A program made the translations under genes and the position numbers. From Halioxenophilus aromaticivorans (GTDB taxonomy: Bacteria > Pseudomonadota > Gammaproteobacteria > Pseudomonadales > Cellvibrionaceae), in the NCBI RefSeq assembly GCF_042850945.1, contig NZ_AP031496.1, forward strand, positions 5,704,001 through 5,768,000: DNA of 64,000 nucleotides, given 5' to 3'. This document shows positions 33,847 through 43,496 of the stretch, piece by piece. Position 1 is the first letter of the stretch. Every line of letters starts with the position of its first letter. The notes beneath the pieces are model-generated. The model made no database searches and was not told the origin of the DNA. It worked only from the letters and a program-made list of their open reading frames with translations.

Positions 33847-36192
33847 TTATTTCGTATAACGCTCAGTGCGTTTATCACGAATTACTCCGGCCCAGTTTAA
33901 GCCGAAAGCAAAATCGTAACGGTTGCCCTGGCTATCCACGTAGGGTTGCATATCCATGGGCACGTCTTCTAACTGCAGCTCTACGGTTTTCATATCCAAC
34001 GGCATTTGCATGGGCAATAAACCGCTGGGTTCTTCTCTGCCGGTGATCATATCGGCGATGGCACTGACCTGCACACCAAATTCGATAATGATGCTGTCTA
34101 CCAAAGGCTCTACATCGGCAAACACCATGGGGTTGGTAACACTAACCACCAAAATAATGGGTTTATCACCCATGGTGGCCCGCAGTTCTTTTAGCATGGG
34201 CAAATCCAATCGGCTGTTGGATAGGCCGGTTTTGCCTTGGTAGCTACGGTTGGTAATTTCCGGGTCGACCACTGGGTCGCCGGCGGCAATGCTGTTTTTA
34301 CGGCCGTGTTCGGCAACGTAATCTTCGTGTTGCAGGCTGATGGGTAGGTAGCCATTGCCGCCTTCGGCGCGGTCTTGCTTAGAGTAGCCACTACTCACCG
34401 GGCTTTTGACAAACACCAGGGCAAAGTCGGCTTCGGCTGGGGATTCACTCACTTCAAAATCCTTGGCCAGAAGTTTTCTGTCGATAAGGTATTTTTCTTG
34501 CGGTGGATCTTGGAAGCCAAAAAAGTTGGTGGTTTCTGGGAAGCTGTTTTTAGGAACGTACACCACCTTTTTATCCTTGGCCAACGGCAAGGTTTGGTCA
34601 GCGTTTTTAATCATCACTAAGGATTTTAACTGCGCGTCGTAACCGGCTTTCATAAAGTCTGGCTGGCCCACGGTTCGCTCGGTAGTGTCGGCATCGAGGT
34701 AGGGGTTTTCAAATAAGCCCACTCGAAAAATATTTTTTAACAAACGCACGGTAGAGCGCTCAATGCGCGCTCGGGCGGCGTCTGCGCCGTATTTATCTTC
34801 CAACATTTGGAATGCGGCTAACACCGGTTGCATATCGTTGTTGCCACCGAATTGATCCAACCCGGCTTCCAGTACTTTAAAATGACGCTCGGCAATGCTG
34901 AGCGTTTCTACGCCCCAGCTTTTACCGGCAAAGTCTCCTGGGCTTGCGCCTTCGTCGCCGGTGATCAACCAATCGGTACACACTACGCCGTCGTAGCCCA
35001 CTTGCTCGCGCAGTAAATCATTGATGATGTATTTGCTGAAACCGTTGCCCACGTTTTCACCGTAGGCGGTATCTTGGTCGTATGAGATGGTGTAGTAGGG
35101 CATCACCGCCGAGGCCATCTTAGTTTTGCCTTTAAGGTTAAAGGCACCCTCTACAAACGGTTTTAGATGGGTTTCAAAGGCGTTACCAGGGTAAACGCCA
35201 AATTTACCAAAGGCAAAGTGGGCATCGCGGCCAGCTTCGCCGGTGCCACCACCGGGCCAGTGCTTAACCATGGTGTTTACGCTGTGCCAGCCCCAGCCGC
35301 CGCCAATTTCATCGCTGCCTTCACTGGTTTGGAAACCATCGATATACGCTTGGGCCATGTCCGTGGCCAGTTGTGGGTGGCCGCCGAAGGTGCCGTAAAA
35401 ACGGCTCCAGCGCGGCTCTGTGGCCAAGTCTATTTGCGGCGAGAGCGCGGTGGTAATGCCCAGGGCGCGGTATTCTTGACCCGCTATTTCGCCAAACTGC
35501 TGGGTAATACTGGGCTCAAAGGTAGCGGAAAGGCCCAGCTGCTCGGGCCATTGTGAAATGGTACCGCCGGAGCCAGCGTTGTATTCGGCATCTTTGCGCG
35601 CACCGTGGCGAGGGTCTGAGCTGTTGTTGGCGGGGATGCCAAAACCTATGCCCTCGGCCAGTTGTTGCAGGTTGTTGTTCCAATTAGCCGCCACGCGGGG
35701 GCTCTGCACCGAAGTTAACAACACATGTCGCACATTGCTTTGGGTGATAAATTCCAGTTGCTGATCAGACAACGCATCCGCCGCCGCACCGGATTCAGAA
35801 AACGGCTTGCCGCTATAGGTGGCGGCAAAATAGCCCTGCTCCGGCGCTGGGATGGCTTGGTGACGGCTGTACAGCATAAGGCCGGCGATTTCTTCTTTGC
35901 TTAGCGCAGCGGCCAGGCTGGTGGCCCGGGTAGTGGCATCTAAACGCCAGTCTTCATAGGTATCCAGCTCGCCGTTGCGGTTTAAATCTTTAAAGGGCAG
36001 GCCATCAATTTCTAAAATACTCACCCCTGAGCGCGCTGAGTAGCCCAGCGTTGGGCCGCCGGCAACCACCACGCGCCTGATATCGCCGTCTGGTTCGCTC
36101 TGCGACCAGCGGTTTTGCGGCTCGCTACAGCCGGCTAGGATGATTGCGCTGGAAGTCAGGGCCATATGGAGTTTAGAAAGTTTGAATTGCAT
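33847..36192 (-). CDS. Glycoside hydrolase family 3 lipoprotein (beta-glucosidase-like)
   Basis: The 781-aa protein has a lipoprotein signal (SSAIILAGC), placing it in the envelope. The N-terminal (beta/alpha)8 domain contains KHWPGGGTGEAGRDAH, the substrate-binding KH motif, and GYDGVVCTDWLITG, in which the Asp near residue 405 is the GH3 nucleophile. The C-terminal alpha/beta sandwich starts around residue 520 (LKSLVMIKNADQTLPL). The enzyme should release glucose or xylose from beta-linked oligosaccharides at the cell surface or periplasm. AAGGC lies 7 bases before the ATG. The divergent TonB receptor and a LacI-type palindrome upstream support a sugar-uptake locus. Confidence 0.9.
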   Translation of the reverse strand: MQFKLSKLHMALTSSAIILAGCSEPQNRWSQSEPDGDIRRVVVAGGPTLGYSARSGVSILEIDGLPFKDLNRNGELDTYEDWRLDATTRATSLAAALSKEEIAGLMLYSRHQAIPAPEQGYFAATYSGKPFSESGAAADALSDQQLEFITQSNVRHVLLTSVQSPRVAANWNNNLQQLAEGIGFGIPANNSSDPRHGARKDAEYNAGSGGTISQWPEQLGLSATFEPSITQQFGEIAGQEYRALGITTALSPQIDLATEPRWSRFYGTFGGHPQLATDMAQAYIDGFQTSEGSDEIGGGWGWHSVNTMVKHWPGGGTGEAGRDAHFAFGKFGVYPGNAFETHLKPFVEGAFNLKGKTKMASAVMPYYTISYDQDTAYGENVGNGFSKYIINDLLREQVGYDGVVCTDWLITGDEGASPGDFAGKSWGVETLSIAERHFKVLEAGLDQFGGNNDMQPVLAAFQMLEDKYGADAARARIERSTVRLLKNIFRVGLFENPYLDADTTERTVGQPDFMKAGYDAQLKSLVMIKNADQTLPLAKDKKVVYVPKNSFPETTNFFGFQDPPQEKYLIDRKLLAKDFEVSESPAEADFALVFVKSPVSSGYSKQDRAEGGNGYLPISLQHEDYVAEHGRKNSIAAGDPVVDPEITNRSYQGKTGLSNSRLDLPMLKELRATMGDKPIILVVSVTNPMVFADVEPLVDSIIIEFGVQVSAIADMITGREEPSGLLPMQMPLDMKTVELQLEDVPMDMQPYVDSQGNRYDFAFGLNWAGVIRDKRTERYTK

Positions 36193-36362
36193 AGCTTTGC
36201 CTTTGCCGTTCGCTTGTTTTTAGATTTATATTCATATTGGGATGAGGAATAGTTGGGCTGAGGAATAAAAGGCACGCCAGTGTGTTTTAGAGCTTATAAA
36301 CCAGCGCCGTGTGCCTTCTCACTACCCATGGTGCGAATCTACAGGACTGACCTAGAGTTTGT

Positions 36363-36380
36363 AATGACACCGCTGTCATT
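36363..36380. promoter_or_regulatory. LacI-type operator candidate
   Basis: AATGACACCGCTGTCATT is an 18-bp even palindrome with a central CG and one mismatch, the standard shape of LacI-family carbohydrate operators. It sits 171 bases upstream of the GH3 start, in the gap shared with the TonB receptor. No LacI gene is visible in the window. Confidence 0.65.
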
Positions 36381-36663
36381 GTTGGTTAAAAAAACGACCG
36401 ATATAGAATAAAAAGACCTCTATATACCCTCAGCTTATACTCCTAAAGGCTGTTGGCCATCTGTATACGCGGTTAAGTATCTGCCCGAGCATTAGCGCCA
36501 CGCTTGTATTCCGATTGCCAGAAAGGAGCCTTTGATAGTGCAATCGCCCAGACTATCCAGACAATTAAAGGCTCGACATTTTCCACCCCAACACTTACTC
36601 GTTGGCACCCAACCCGGGCCTTTGCCCGGCCCTGCCTCTGCTCGCTCAGCCCTTGCCAGTTGA

Positions 36664-36686
36664 TTTATGATATATCGTATCATAAA
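36664..36686. promoter_or_regulatory. 23-bp palindrome before the TonB receptor gene
   Basis: TTTATGATA-TATCG-TATCATAAA has perfect 9-bp arms and a 5-base centre. It lies 53 bases before the receptor start. It is probably the binding site of a dimeric repressor; I cannot name the family. The rest of the gap 36193-36738 has no gene. Confidence 0.6.
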
Positions 36687-36738
36687 GTGGCCACCCCACT
36701 ATCAGCACACACCACCACGCGAACGAGAGATTCATACC

Positions 36739-38940
36739 ATGACCAGGGATCACGGCCAGATAAAAACACTCACCCAATTCATCGCCCTTGCCAGCGGCTT
36801 AACCGCACTCTGCGCACCGGCAGTTGCCCAAAGCGAAAAAGACGCCTCGTTGGAAGAAGTCTTTGTTGTTGGCGAGCGCCGCGCCTACCAAGGTAATATC
36901 AGCCCCATGGAAGCACCGGCGGCGGACCAGCTAGTCGACCTAGAATTACTGCGCGATGTCGGCGCCATTAATTTGGATGAGGCGTTGGATTTGTCTGCTT
37001 CGGTAGCACGCCAGAATAACTTTGGCGGCCTTTGGAACAGCTTTTCTGTGCGTGGCTTTGCCGGCGACATCAACCTACCCAGCGGCTTTTTGGTCAATGG
37101 TTTTAACGCAGGCCGCGGCTTTGGCGGCCCACGGGATATGGCCGGTATTGAGTCGGTTGAAGTGTTAAAAGGCCCTCGTTCGGCCCTGTTTGGCCGAGGT
37201 GAACCCGGCGGAACCGTCAACCTGGTTACCAAGCGGCCCCGTTTTGAAACCCAAGGCGAAGTGCGAGCTACAGTTGGCCGTTGGAGCCAACACCGCATTG
37301 AAGGCGATGTGCAAACCGTACTTGGCGCTGGCGACAATGTGGGTGTGCGCGTGGTCGGGTTTTACGAAGACGCTGAGAGCTTCCGTGAAACCGTGGAAAC
37401 CGAAAAACAAGGTTTTTACCCCTCGGTAACCTGGAAGGTTTCGGAGAATACCAGCCTCAGCTACGAGCTAGAATATACCAACCAAGAAATCCCCATGGAC
37501 CGAGGTGTGGCCTACAGCGAAGAGTTTGGCTTTACTCCACGGGAGACCTTTGTAGGCGAGCCCAGCGATGGCCCCATTGAGACCGACGTTTTAGGCCACC
37601 AACTTGAGGCGCAACACAATTTCTCTGATACCTGGAGCCTGTTGGTTGGCATGGGCTACCGAGATACAGAATTTGCAGGCAACGCTTCAGAAACCAACTT
37701 CGCCGGCCGCCAAACCTACTTTGTGGATGGCCAGACCCTGTCTCGTTTTTTCCGTTATCGTGATTTCGACTCTGAATATTCTGTGCTGCGCGCGGAATTA
37801 GCCGGCGAGTTTGAAACCGGCACACTGCGACACCGCCTGTTGGTGGGTGCAGACTACGATAAATTCGAAAACAACATGTTGATACTGCGCTATCGCCCAG
37901 GCTATTTCGATGCCGCCACCACGGATGTCAGCAGCCTAGACCCAGCAGAGTATTTACTGTTAGATATTAATAATCCGGTGTACGGGCTGTACCCGCAGCC
38001 TGTGCCTGGCGCCAACACCAACCGCAGTGAAGTGCTTGAGGGTAACGGTGTTTATATTCAAGATCAGATCGACATCAGCGACGATTTTCAAATCCGGCTG
38101 GGCGGCCGCTACGATGATTTTGAGCAAGATCTCACCAACAACCTGGCAGACCCAGTAACCACCACAAGCTCATCCGAGACACGGTTTTCGCCGCAGGTGG
38201 GCGCGGTGTATTTGGTTAACGATGGCTTGAGTGTTTACGCCTCCTACGGCGAAGGATTCCGCCAGCAGACTGGCTCCAACTACCTGGGCAATCAGTTCGA
38301 CCCTAACATTACCGAATCCGCCGAAATTGGTTTGAAATTAGATTTAGGCAACTTTAATGAGGCCGTTGCCGGCACGGTAATGCTGACGTTATTCCAAGTT
38401 TATCAAAGCAATATTTTGGTGAACGACGACCGACCAGAGGCAACCGCAGTGGGCTGGTTCTCTCGCTCCGCAGGCGAGGCTCGCAGTCAAGGGTTGGAGT
38501 TTGACGCTAACTTAGAATTCGTCGGCGACCTTAGCCTTTGGTTATCCTACGCCTATACTGACGCGACTTTTACCAACAGCAACCCGGATAACGATTGGGG
38601 CTCTACCATTGAAAAGGGTGACCCGCTGATTAACTCACCGGAAAACCAAGCCAGCCTGCACATCAGCAAAGGGCTGACCTTAGGTGGCATGCCTGCCAAA
38701 ATTGGTGGTGGCGTACAGTACACCGATGAACGCCTGGGTTGGACGGCCTTCGATTTTTACCTACCCAGCTACACCACCGCACGCTTTTTTGCCCAACTGG
38801 AGCCGGTGCAAGGTTTAGTGGTACGAGCGGATTTGGATAACGCCTTCGAAAAAACCTACTACACCAACTCTTACTCGGATGTGTGGGTGCAACCGGGCAG
38901 CCCGAGACGCTACCGCGTAACGGCTTCGTATTCTTTTTAA
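36739..38940 (+). CDS. TonB-dependent outer-membrane receptor, siderophore type
   Basis: ATG 36739 gives a signal peptide (LASGLTALCAPAVAQ); an in-frame ATG at 36667 falls in the operator palindrome. The 733-aa protein has a TonB-box-like EEVFVVGER, a plug domain (residues ~45-190; FSVRGFAGD, VEVLKGPRSALFGRGEPGG) and a 22-strand barrel ending in the C-terminal aromatic residue (ASYSF). The plug is of the siderophore-receptor kind, while the divergent GH3 and LacI-type site suggest carbohydrate uptake. The substrate therefore stays open. Confidence 0.85.
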   Translation: MTRDHGQIKTLTQFIALASGLTALCAPAVAQSEKDASLEEVFVVGERRAYQGNISPMEAPAADQLVDLELLRDVGAINLDEALDLSASVARQNNFGGLWNSFSVRGFAGDINLPSGFLVNGFNAGRGFGGPRDMAGIESVEVLKGPRSALFGRGEPGGTVNLVTKRPRFETQGEVRATVGRWSQHRIEGDVQTVLGAGDNVGVRVVGFYEDAESFRETVETEKQGFYPSVTWKVSENTSLSYELEYTNQEIPMDRGVAYSEEFGFTPRETFVGEPSDGPIETDVLGHQLEAQHNFSDTWSLLVGMGYRDTEFAGNASETNFAGRQTYFVDGQTLSRFFRYRDFDSEYSVLRAELAGEFETGTLRHRLLVGADYDKFENNMLILRYRPGYFDAATTDVSSLDPAEYLLLDINNPVYGLYPQPVPGANTNRSEVLEGNGVYIQDQIDISDDFQIRLGGRYDDFEQDLTNNLADPVTTTSSSETRFSPQVGAVYLVNDGLSVYASYGEGFRQQTGSNYLGNQFDPNITESAEIGLKLDLGNFNEAVAGTVMLTLFQVYQSNILVNDDRPEATAVGWFSRSAGEARSQGLEFDANLEFVGDLSLWLSYAYTDATFTNSNPDNDWGSTIEKGDPLINSPENQASLHISKGLTLGGMPAKIGGGVQYTDERLGWTAFDFYLPSYTTARFFAQLEPVQGLVVRADLDNAFEKTYYTNSYSDVWVQPGSPRRYRVTASYSF

Positions 38941-38963
38941 ACCGTAATTAAAAAAAGAAACCA

Positions 38964-38993
38964 CAACGTCGATGGTTAGCGCCATCGACGTTG
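38964..38993. terminator. Bidirectional terminator between convergent genes
   Basis: CAACGTCGATGG (38964-38975) and CCATCGACGTTG (38982-38993) form a perfect 12-bp stem with a 6-base loop. It stands between the receptor gene and the leftward gene ending at 39018. For the leftward gene a T-rich stretch follows. Confidence 0.8.
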
Positions 38994-39017
38994 CGGCGGT
39001 TACCCAATTGCGGGTCA

Positions 39018-40184
39018 TCAGTTGGCTATTTCTCCGCGTTCTAACTCAAACAACGATTGCAAAATGCTCTGCCATTGTTCGTATTTTGCATCCAGGTCGC
39101 CACTGAGCGTGACCAAAGAATCGTTTACCTCCAACACCGTAGGCAACACTTCGTTATTAAACCCTTGGGACAATTCGTTAATGTATTGCTCTTGGGTTCT
39201 AAACCACACGTAGTCGCCGTAAACGTGTTTCATGGAAGGCAAGGTGCCGCGTTGAAACGGATATTTTTGATCCTTTGCGGCGGCTTCTTCTTGCCGTAAA
39301 TAGATGGCCATTTCTCGCCGGTATTGCCGCCACAAAGTGTATTTGTTTTTCATTTGGGTAAATAAACGCTGATACTGATCGTTTTCAGTATCGATAAATA
39401 AATATTCGTACTGGCGTATTTTTAACACCCGTTGCAGCATTGGGTCTTGTTTCGAGGGCAGCCGCGTAAGTTGTAGCAGGCCGGACTCATCCTGGGTTAA
39501 ATATTCGGTGAAGGTGGCCGGCGACAGGCGCGCGCCGTAGCGCAGCACCGCTATTTCGTTGATGGCCTGTATTTGTGCCGCACTGAGCGTGGCTTTTACG
39601 TTTTGCAAATCCGCCGCGATTCGATTAAACAAACCCTGAAACGGATCTTGTTTGGTTTGTTCATAATTTTCTTCCACCGCCATGGCGGAATACTGCTGGT
39701 TGAGCCATTCGCGGTTGGTGCTGTCCACCGCGCGAATGGTTAACCGAAGGTATTCTCCATCGGATTGTTCGATGACGCCGGTAATTAATAATGGCGAGAA
39801 TTCCGTTTCTGTGACGTTGTGAGCCAGGCCTGCCGGCGAATTTTGCGGTGCTTGGTTGCCGGCCATGGCTCGCACCCGGACCACGCCCCATTCGCCGCGG
39901 GCGTTCAGCGTTTGCAATAGTACAAACGGCAAATAGCGAGATTCGGCTTGGCGCACCAGGGGCTGAATACCCGCGCTTCGATGCTTGGCGGCGTCTTTGG
40001 GCACGTTGGGGTCGAATAGGCCGATGTCTACATCCAGTAGCGGTGTGTTATCCGGCTGGCTGGTTTGGCCGTAGGCATTGTTTATCGGCAACAACACCAA
40101 ACCCAGCAACTGAAAACCGAGTAAAAGCCAAAAAGCCCTGGGCCGAGGGGCGGGTGCAACGGGGAATCTAAATATCTTCTTCAT
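39018..40184 (-). CDS. Hypothetical exported protein, 388 aa
   Basis: The product has a signal peptide or single N-terminal TM helix (FWLLLGFQLLGLVLLPINNAYGQ) and a long, mainly helical periplasmic part rich in Gln, Glu and Arg (YRREMAIYLRQEEAAA; a coiled coil is likely from residue ~240 on). I recognise no domain. Its start lies inside the end of the upstream lipoprotein gene (17-base overlap), so the two are translationally coupled and probably work together in the envelope. Confidence 0.65.
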   Translation of the reverse strand: MKKIFRFPVAPAPRPRAFWLLLGFQLLGLVLLPINNAYGQTSQPDNTPLLDVDIGLFDPNVPKDAAKHRSAGIQPLVRQAESRYLPFVLLQTLNARGEWGVVRVRAMAGNQAPQNSPAGLAHNVTETEFSPLLITGVIEQSDGEYLRLTIRAVDSTNREWLNQQYSAMAVEENYEQTKQDPFQGLFNRIAADLQNVKATLSAAQIQAINEIAVLRYGARLSPATFTEYLTQDESGLLQLTRLPSKQDPMLQRVLKIRQYEYLFIDTENDQYQRLFTQMKNKYTLWRQYRREMAIYLRQEEAAAKDQKYPFQRGTLPSMKHVYGDYVWFRTQEQYINELSQGFNNEVLPTVLEVNDSLVTLSGDLDAKYEQWQSILQSLFELERGEIAN

Positions 40185-40887
40185 CTGGGGCAGATCTCTT
40201 TGTACACACTTTGCCTTTGGTTAAGGTCTGCACACATTGGTAGGGGTTGGGCACGCCTTCAAATCGGCGGTAGGCGCGGCTGAGCGAGAAGGGTTCTGCG
40301 GCTTTATCGTAATACAGCGTGGTGGTGACCTTCATGTGTTCGCCGGTACTCAGCAAAGAGAACCGATGCAACAGCGTCAGGCCCTCCGGCAGGCTCAGCT
40401 GGAACACCAACTCGTCGCCATCCCAGCCACAGCGCTCTTGGCCAAAGTTGTTATCAAAGGTTTGCGGCTTTTCTTCACCGTATTCGCAATCCAATGAGAA
40501 AGTCTCTTCCCGCTCTATATGAATCGCGTTATAAGTTTGGTCCACGCTCATCACCACGATGCGAGACACCTCATCCACAAATTGCGCCATGGCTAATACA
40601 GTCTCGGCCCGGGCAGACAAACCACGGCCACCGCCGGTGCCCACGCTCAACCGACCATCGGCCCGCACGCTGGCGCCGCCCTGGCGTTCGGCCTCTTTGC
40701 GCAGGCGATAGAAGTTGTTCTCCAACCGCTCCTGCACGCCGTCTTTAAGGCTGTAGTCCAACTCCCAATGACCAGAGAAATCCACCCGTTTGATGGGTTG
40801 GGCGGGCTGGGGCTGTGTTGGGTTTTGACCACATGCGCTAACCAATAGAGCCATTAAGGTGAGGGTGATGTATCTGAATATGCGCAT
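40168..40887 (-). CDS. Hypothetical lipoprotein, first gene of a two-gene operon
   Basis: Start ATG 40887 is chosen because it yields a perfect lipoprotein signal (LTLMALLVSACG); an open frame reaches back to 40977. The 239-aa mature protein begins with FSGHWELDYSLKD, a lipocalin-like sheet motif, and has a beta-rich body with four cysteines. It overlaps the following gene by 17 bases. No family is recognised. Likely periplasmic, membrane-anchored. Confidence 0.65.
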   Translation of the reverse strand: MRIFRYITLTLMALLVSACGQNPTQPQPAQPIKRVDFSGHWELDYSLKDGVQERLENNFYRLRKEAERQGGASVRADGRLSVGTGGGRGLSARAETVLAMAQFVDEVSRIVVMSVDQTYNAIHIEREETFSLDCEYGEEKPQTFDNNFGQERCGWDGDELVFQLSLPEGLTLLHRFSLLSTGEHMKVTTTLYYDKAAEPFSLSRAYRRFEGVPNPYQCVQTLTKGKVCTKRSAPDEEDI

Positions 40888-41288
40888 AGTGTGAGTGACT
40901 GCGATGGCTAGAGCCGCGCCTGTTGTCGCCGATTCCTTAGAAGTGGTATTGGATGGTATAACGAGCGTTGGGTTCAATCAAAAATAGCCGCCTACTCTAA
41001 CCTGTACTCGAGCTTTGTTCTGACTAGGCCCCAAGTAACCTATCTTCCAGTGACACCACGGAGCAAAATGGCATACCCTAGGTTTAAGTATTTGGCCCGA
41101 CAGTACTGACGGAGCCGCTACGCAATAGCATAAACTTAGCTTATATTTCGATTTTCTCATTGACCAAATTTTGTATACTTCGAAATAATAGAGCAGCCCC
41201 ACCCCCTAACCTTAAGCATCGCATTCGCTATCAACATTCTGGATTTCCCGTTACATGGTAAGCACAAAAACAAGCGAGAGTTATAGTC
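40888..41288. other. Non-coding gap between divergent genes
   Basis: This 400-base gap has no supported gene (a 74-codon minus frame at 40978-41202 lacks protein character). GC drops from about 41,150 on, which marks entry to the PycTM pair. Confidence 0.4.
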
Positions 41289-41777
41289 ATGGTCGACAAA
41301 GTTAGCGCGTACCTGGCGGTACACGGTAGTATTTATGAAAACATTCGCTTTGCAGATACCAAAGCAACCGCAATAACAGCTGTTAATCTCGCGGTAGTGG
41401 GTGGGTTGTACTCACTGGATATATTCAACAACTTAGCAATCGTTTCTTTTTCCATCGCTTGCGCTGCTTTTTTTGCTCTAGCCCTATCAATTATCTTTTC
41501 TATGTGCGTAATCCGGCCTAGAGGCAACACCACCGCCAACACGGCGGTGGGCCAATTGACTGACCCCAATAAAATCAAGGCCATCTCCTACGAGAGTTTT
41601 CGCAAACGTATGGAGCAAGCGAATGAATATGAAATAATAAATCATATTGGCATTCTCATTTATGACAGAAGCGTTACCAACGATAGAAAGTACCGCTGGC
41701 TGTCCTGTCAAATATTGAGCAGCTTCGCCGGCTGGGCGCTGTCTTTAACCAGCATACTTGTGAAGTTACTTAACTAG
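41289..41777 (+). CDS. PycTM (DUF5706)-like membrane effector
   Basis: The 162-aa protein has the hallmark FADTKA motif (residues ~22-27) before a TM hairpin (residues ~30-45 and 53-75). A cytoplasmic loop follows with SYESFRKRMEQANEYEIINH, then KYRWLSCQILSSFAGW leading into a last TM helix. This is the architecture of the Pycsar effector PycTM, which perturbs the inner membrane when a phage-induced cyclic nucleotide binds. GAGAG lies 9 bases before ATG. No pyrimidine cyclase gene stands beside it. The next gene, 86 bases downstream, is an uncharacterised membrane protein. Family call good; defence role is inference. Confidence 0.75.
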   Translation: MVDKVSAYLAVHGSIYENIRFADTKATAITAVNLAVVGGLYSLDIFNNLAIVSFSIACAAFFALALSIIFSMCVIRPRGNTTANTAVGQLTDPNKIKAISYESFRKRMEQANEYEIINHIGILIYDRSVTNDRKYRWLSCQILSSFAGWALSLTSILVKLLN

Positions 41778-41863
41778 CGATGCGCGCCTACTAGCAATAG
41801 AGAAACGGTTTAACGTTGTACTAATTGGCATCACAATAACACTGCGTATGAAGCGAGGCGGCA

Positions 41864-42691
41864 ATGGATCAACAAGAAGAATTAAATAAGCTGCGTGAAG
41901 AGGTATCCGATCTTAAACAGAAACTAAAAGATGCAAACAAAAAGAAACCCTTCTGGGACTTCTCAAGTGGAAAGGATTGGATAACGCTTCTCAGTTTACC
42001 AATGGCTGTCATTTTAGGGCTTTATTCGTTTTACGACAATGTCTGGCTGCGTTTTCGCGGGCACGACGCTGAAACCGTGAGCCAGGTTATCGATGGCTTG
42101 GCCCAGCTACAGGCTCTGGATCAATCGACCTTTGTAAAACAAGCCGACGGAGACTCCGCTGGTGCCGGCGCAATAGATGCAGCACAAAAAGGCCAACGAG
42201 AGAGATTAACAGCGCGGGCATTTGCCTACTGGCAGCGTAGCCCAGAGTTTTTCCAACGCGGCGAGTTAGATACCCTAGCCCATCATTTAATTCTGCAAAG
42301 GCGAACAAAAGACGCCATTCAAATTTTGGATTCCCTATCAATGCAAGCCAATGGCGCCTACGACAAAACCGATTTATGGCTCAAAAAAGCAAGAGCCTAT
42401 GGCGCCGAAGGAGATGCATTTGATCTATTTTTAGCGCGCTCCTCTTTGGATCGCGCTCTAATGCAGGCAGAATCCATTAACGCCCGAGGCACACGTAACT
42501 CAGCAATAACTAACATCACGTTTTACCGTGTTTTTATGGAACTACAGAACGAACAAGATTGTAAATACATAACACCTTATATCACGCCACTTGCGGAACT
42601 CAATGCAAGCGGCACGGATGCGCAGAGTAGCATTGATGAACAAATAGCGCAGTTAGTGGACATCCATAACCATCGATGTCGTGATGAGTGA
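41864..42691 (+). CDS. Coiled-coil/TM protein with helical-repeat domain, PycTM neighbour
   Basis: The 275-aa protein starts with a heptad-rich coiled coil (residues 2-27; LNKLREEVSDLKQKLKDANK), one TM helix (~residues 38-58, TLLSLPMAVILGLYSFYDNV) and a helical domain of TPR-like character (residues ~110-260) with two late cysteines. GAGG stands 6 bases before the ATG. It follows the PycTM-like gene on the same strand and may be its partner. I recognise no catalytic motif; it is not a nucleotide cyclase. Confidence 0.65.
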   Translation: MDQQEELNKLREEVSDLKQKLKDANKKKPFWDFSSGKDWITLLSLPMAVILGLYSFYDNVWLRFRGHDAETVSQVIDGLAQLQALDQSTFVKQADGDSAGAGAIDAAQKGQRERLTARAFAYWQRSPEFFQRGELDTLAHHLILQRRTKDAIQILDSLSMQANGAYDKTDLWLKKARAYGAEGDAFDLFLARSSLDRALMQAESINARGTRNSAITNITFYRVFMELQNEQDCKYITPYITPLAELNASGTDAQSSIDEQIAQLVDIHNHRCRDE

Positions 42692-42749
42692 GCCTTTGTT
42701 GTTTAATCTCTCAGCGCCGCTTAGCCAAACATCGTGCTATACGCTACAT

Positions 42750-43496
42750 TTATTTTCTGTGGTTGGCATACAAATTCAACACAAACTGCCCAGCCGGCCG
42801 TGCCCGATAGTCATTAACCACACATTGCATGGCCTGGGGTAATTCCTCCAGTGCAGGCATGGTGGCGGGGCATTGCGGTGGTAATAAAATAGGCGCAGCC
42901 AAAGCGGCAAAGGTGATGTCCGCTGCGCTAAGGGCATCACCTACTAAAAATTCTCTGCCGTCAGCAATGATGGTTTCTACTTTATTAAAAACGCTGTCCA
43001 CTTGGGCTAATGCCTCATCGGTGGCGCTTTCATCGGCGCGGTACATTTTGCGAATTAATTTTTGCGCCCTGGGGATTATAAACGGCACCACCAAGCCCTG
43101 CCAAAAAGGCACCTTAGTGCTCCATATTTTACGCAGTAATTTTGGCTCGCTAAGCAGTAGCGAATACGCCCAACGGCGCACGCTGGTGCCCAGCTCGGCG
43201 TCGAAGAGCGCTTCCAGGGCGAGGATTTCTGCTCGTTGTTGTTCGTTGCTGGTGTACAGCGGTTGATTATCAGCAAGGCCATTCAGGTAGTTGAGAATAT
43301 CCGATGAGTCTTGCATCGAATTACCAGCGTGTGCCAACACCGGCACGGTGGTGCCACCGTATTTGGCCGTGGCCTTGCGATGAAACGCCGGCGCGTAGGC
43401 GGCTTCTTTGTAGGGTATGGCTAGGTGGTCCAACGCCCAGCGTACTTTTTCGCAGTAGTGGCTTACCGGCAGGGTAATCAACGTAGCGGTTTCCAT
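42750..43496 (-). CDS. Glutathione S-transferase family protein
   Basis: The 248-aa cytoplasmic protein has a thioredoxin-like N-terminal domain: LITLPVSHYCEKVRWAL with the catalytic Ser/Cys region, TVPVLAHAGNSMQDSSDIL with the cis-proline and the glutathione-binding (Q)DSS. An all-helical C-terminal domain follows (LVGDALSAADITFAAL). GGGGA is 7 bases before ATG. Substrate is unknown. It points away from the nitronate monooxygenase-like gene. Confidence 0.85.
   Translation of the reverse strand: METATLITLPVSHYCEKVRWALDHLAIPYKEAAYAPAFHRKATAKYGGTTVPVLAHAGNSMQDSSDILNYLNGLADNQPLYTSNEQQRAEILALEALFDAELGTSVRRWAYSLLLSEPKLLRKIWSTKVPFWQGLVVPFIIPRAQKLIRKMYRADESATDEALAQVDSVFNKVETIIADGREFLVGDALSAADITFAALAAPILLPPQCPATMPALEELPQAMQCVVNDYRARPAGQFVLNLYANHRK

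Noticed and set aside
40237..40748. Plus-strand frames opposite the lipoprotein genes
   Set aside because: Shadows; the minus-strand products have signal peptides and a coupled overlap.
41864..42691. The PycTM neighbour as a pyrimidine cyclase
   Set aside because: No catalytic-domain motif of class III cyclases; the protein is a coiled coil, one TM helix and helical repeats.
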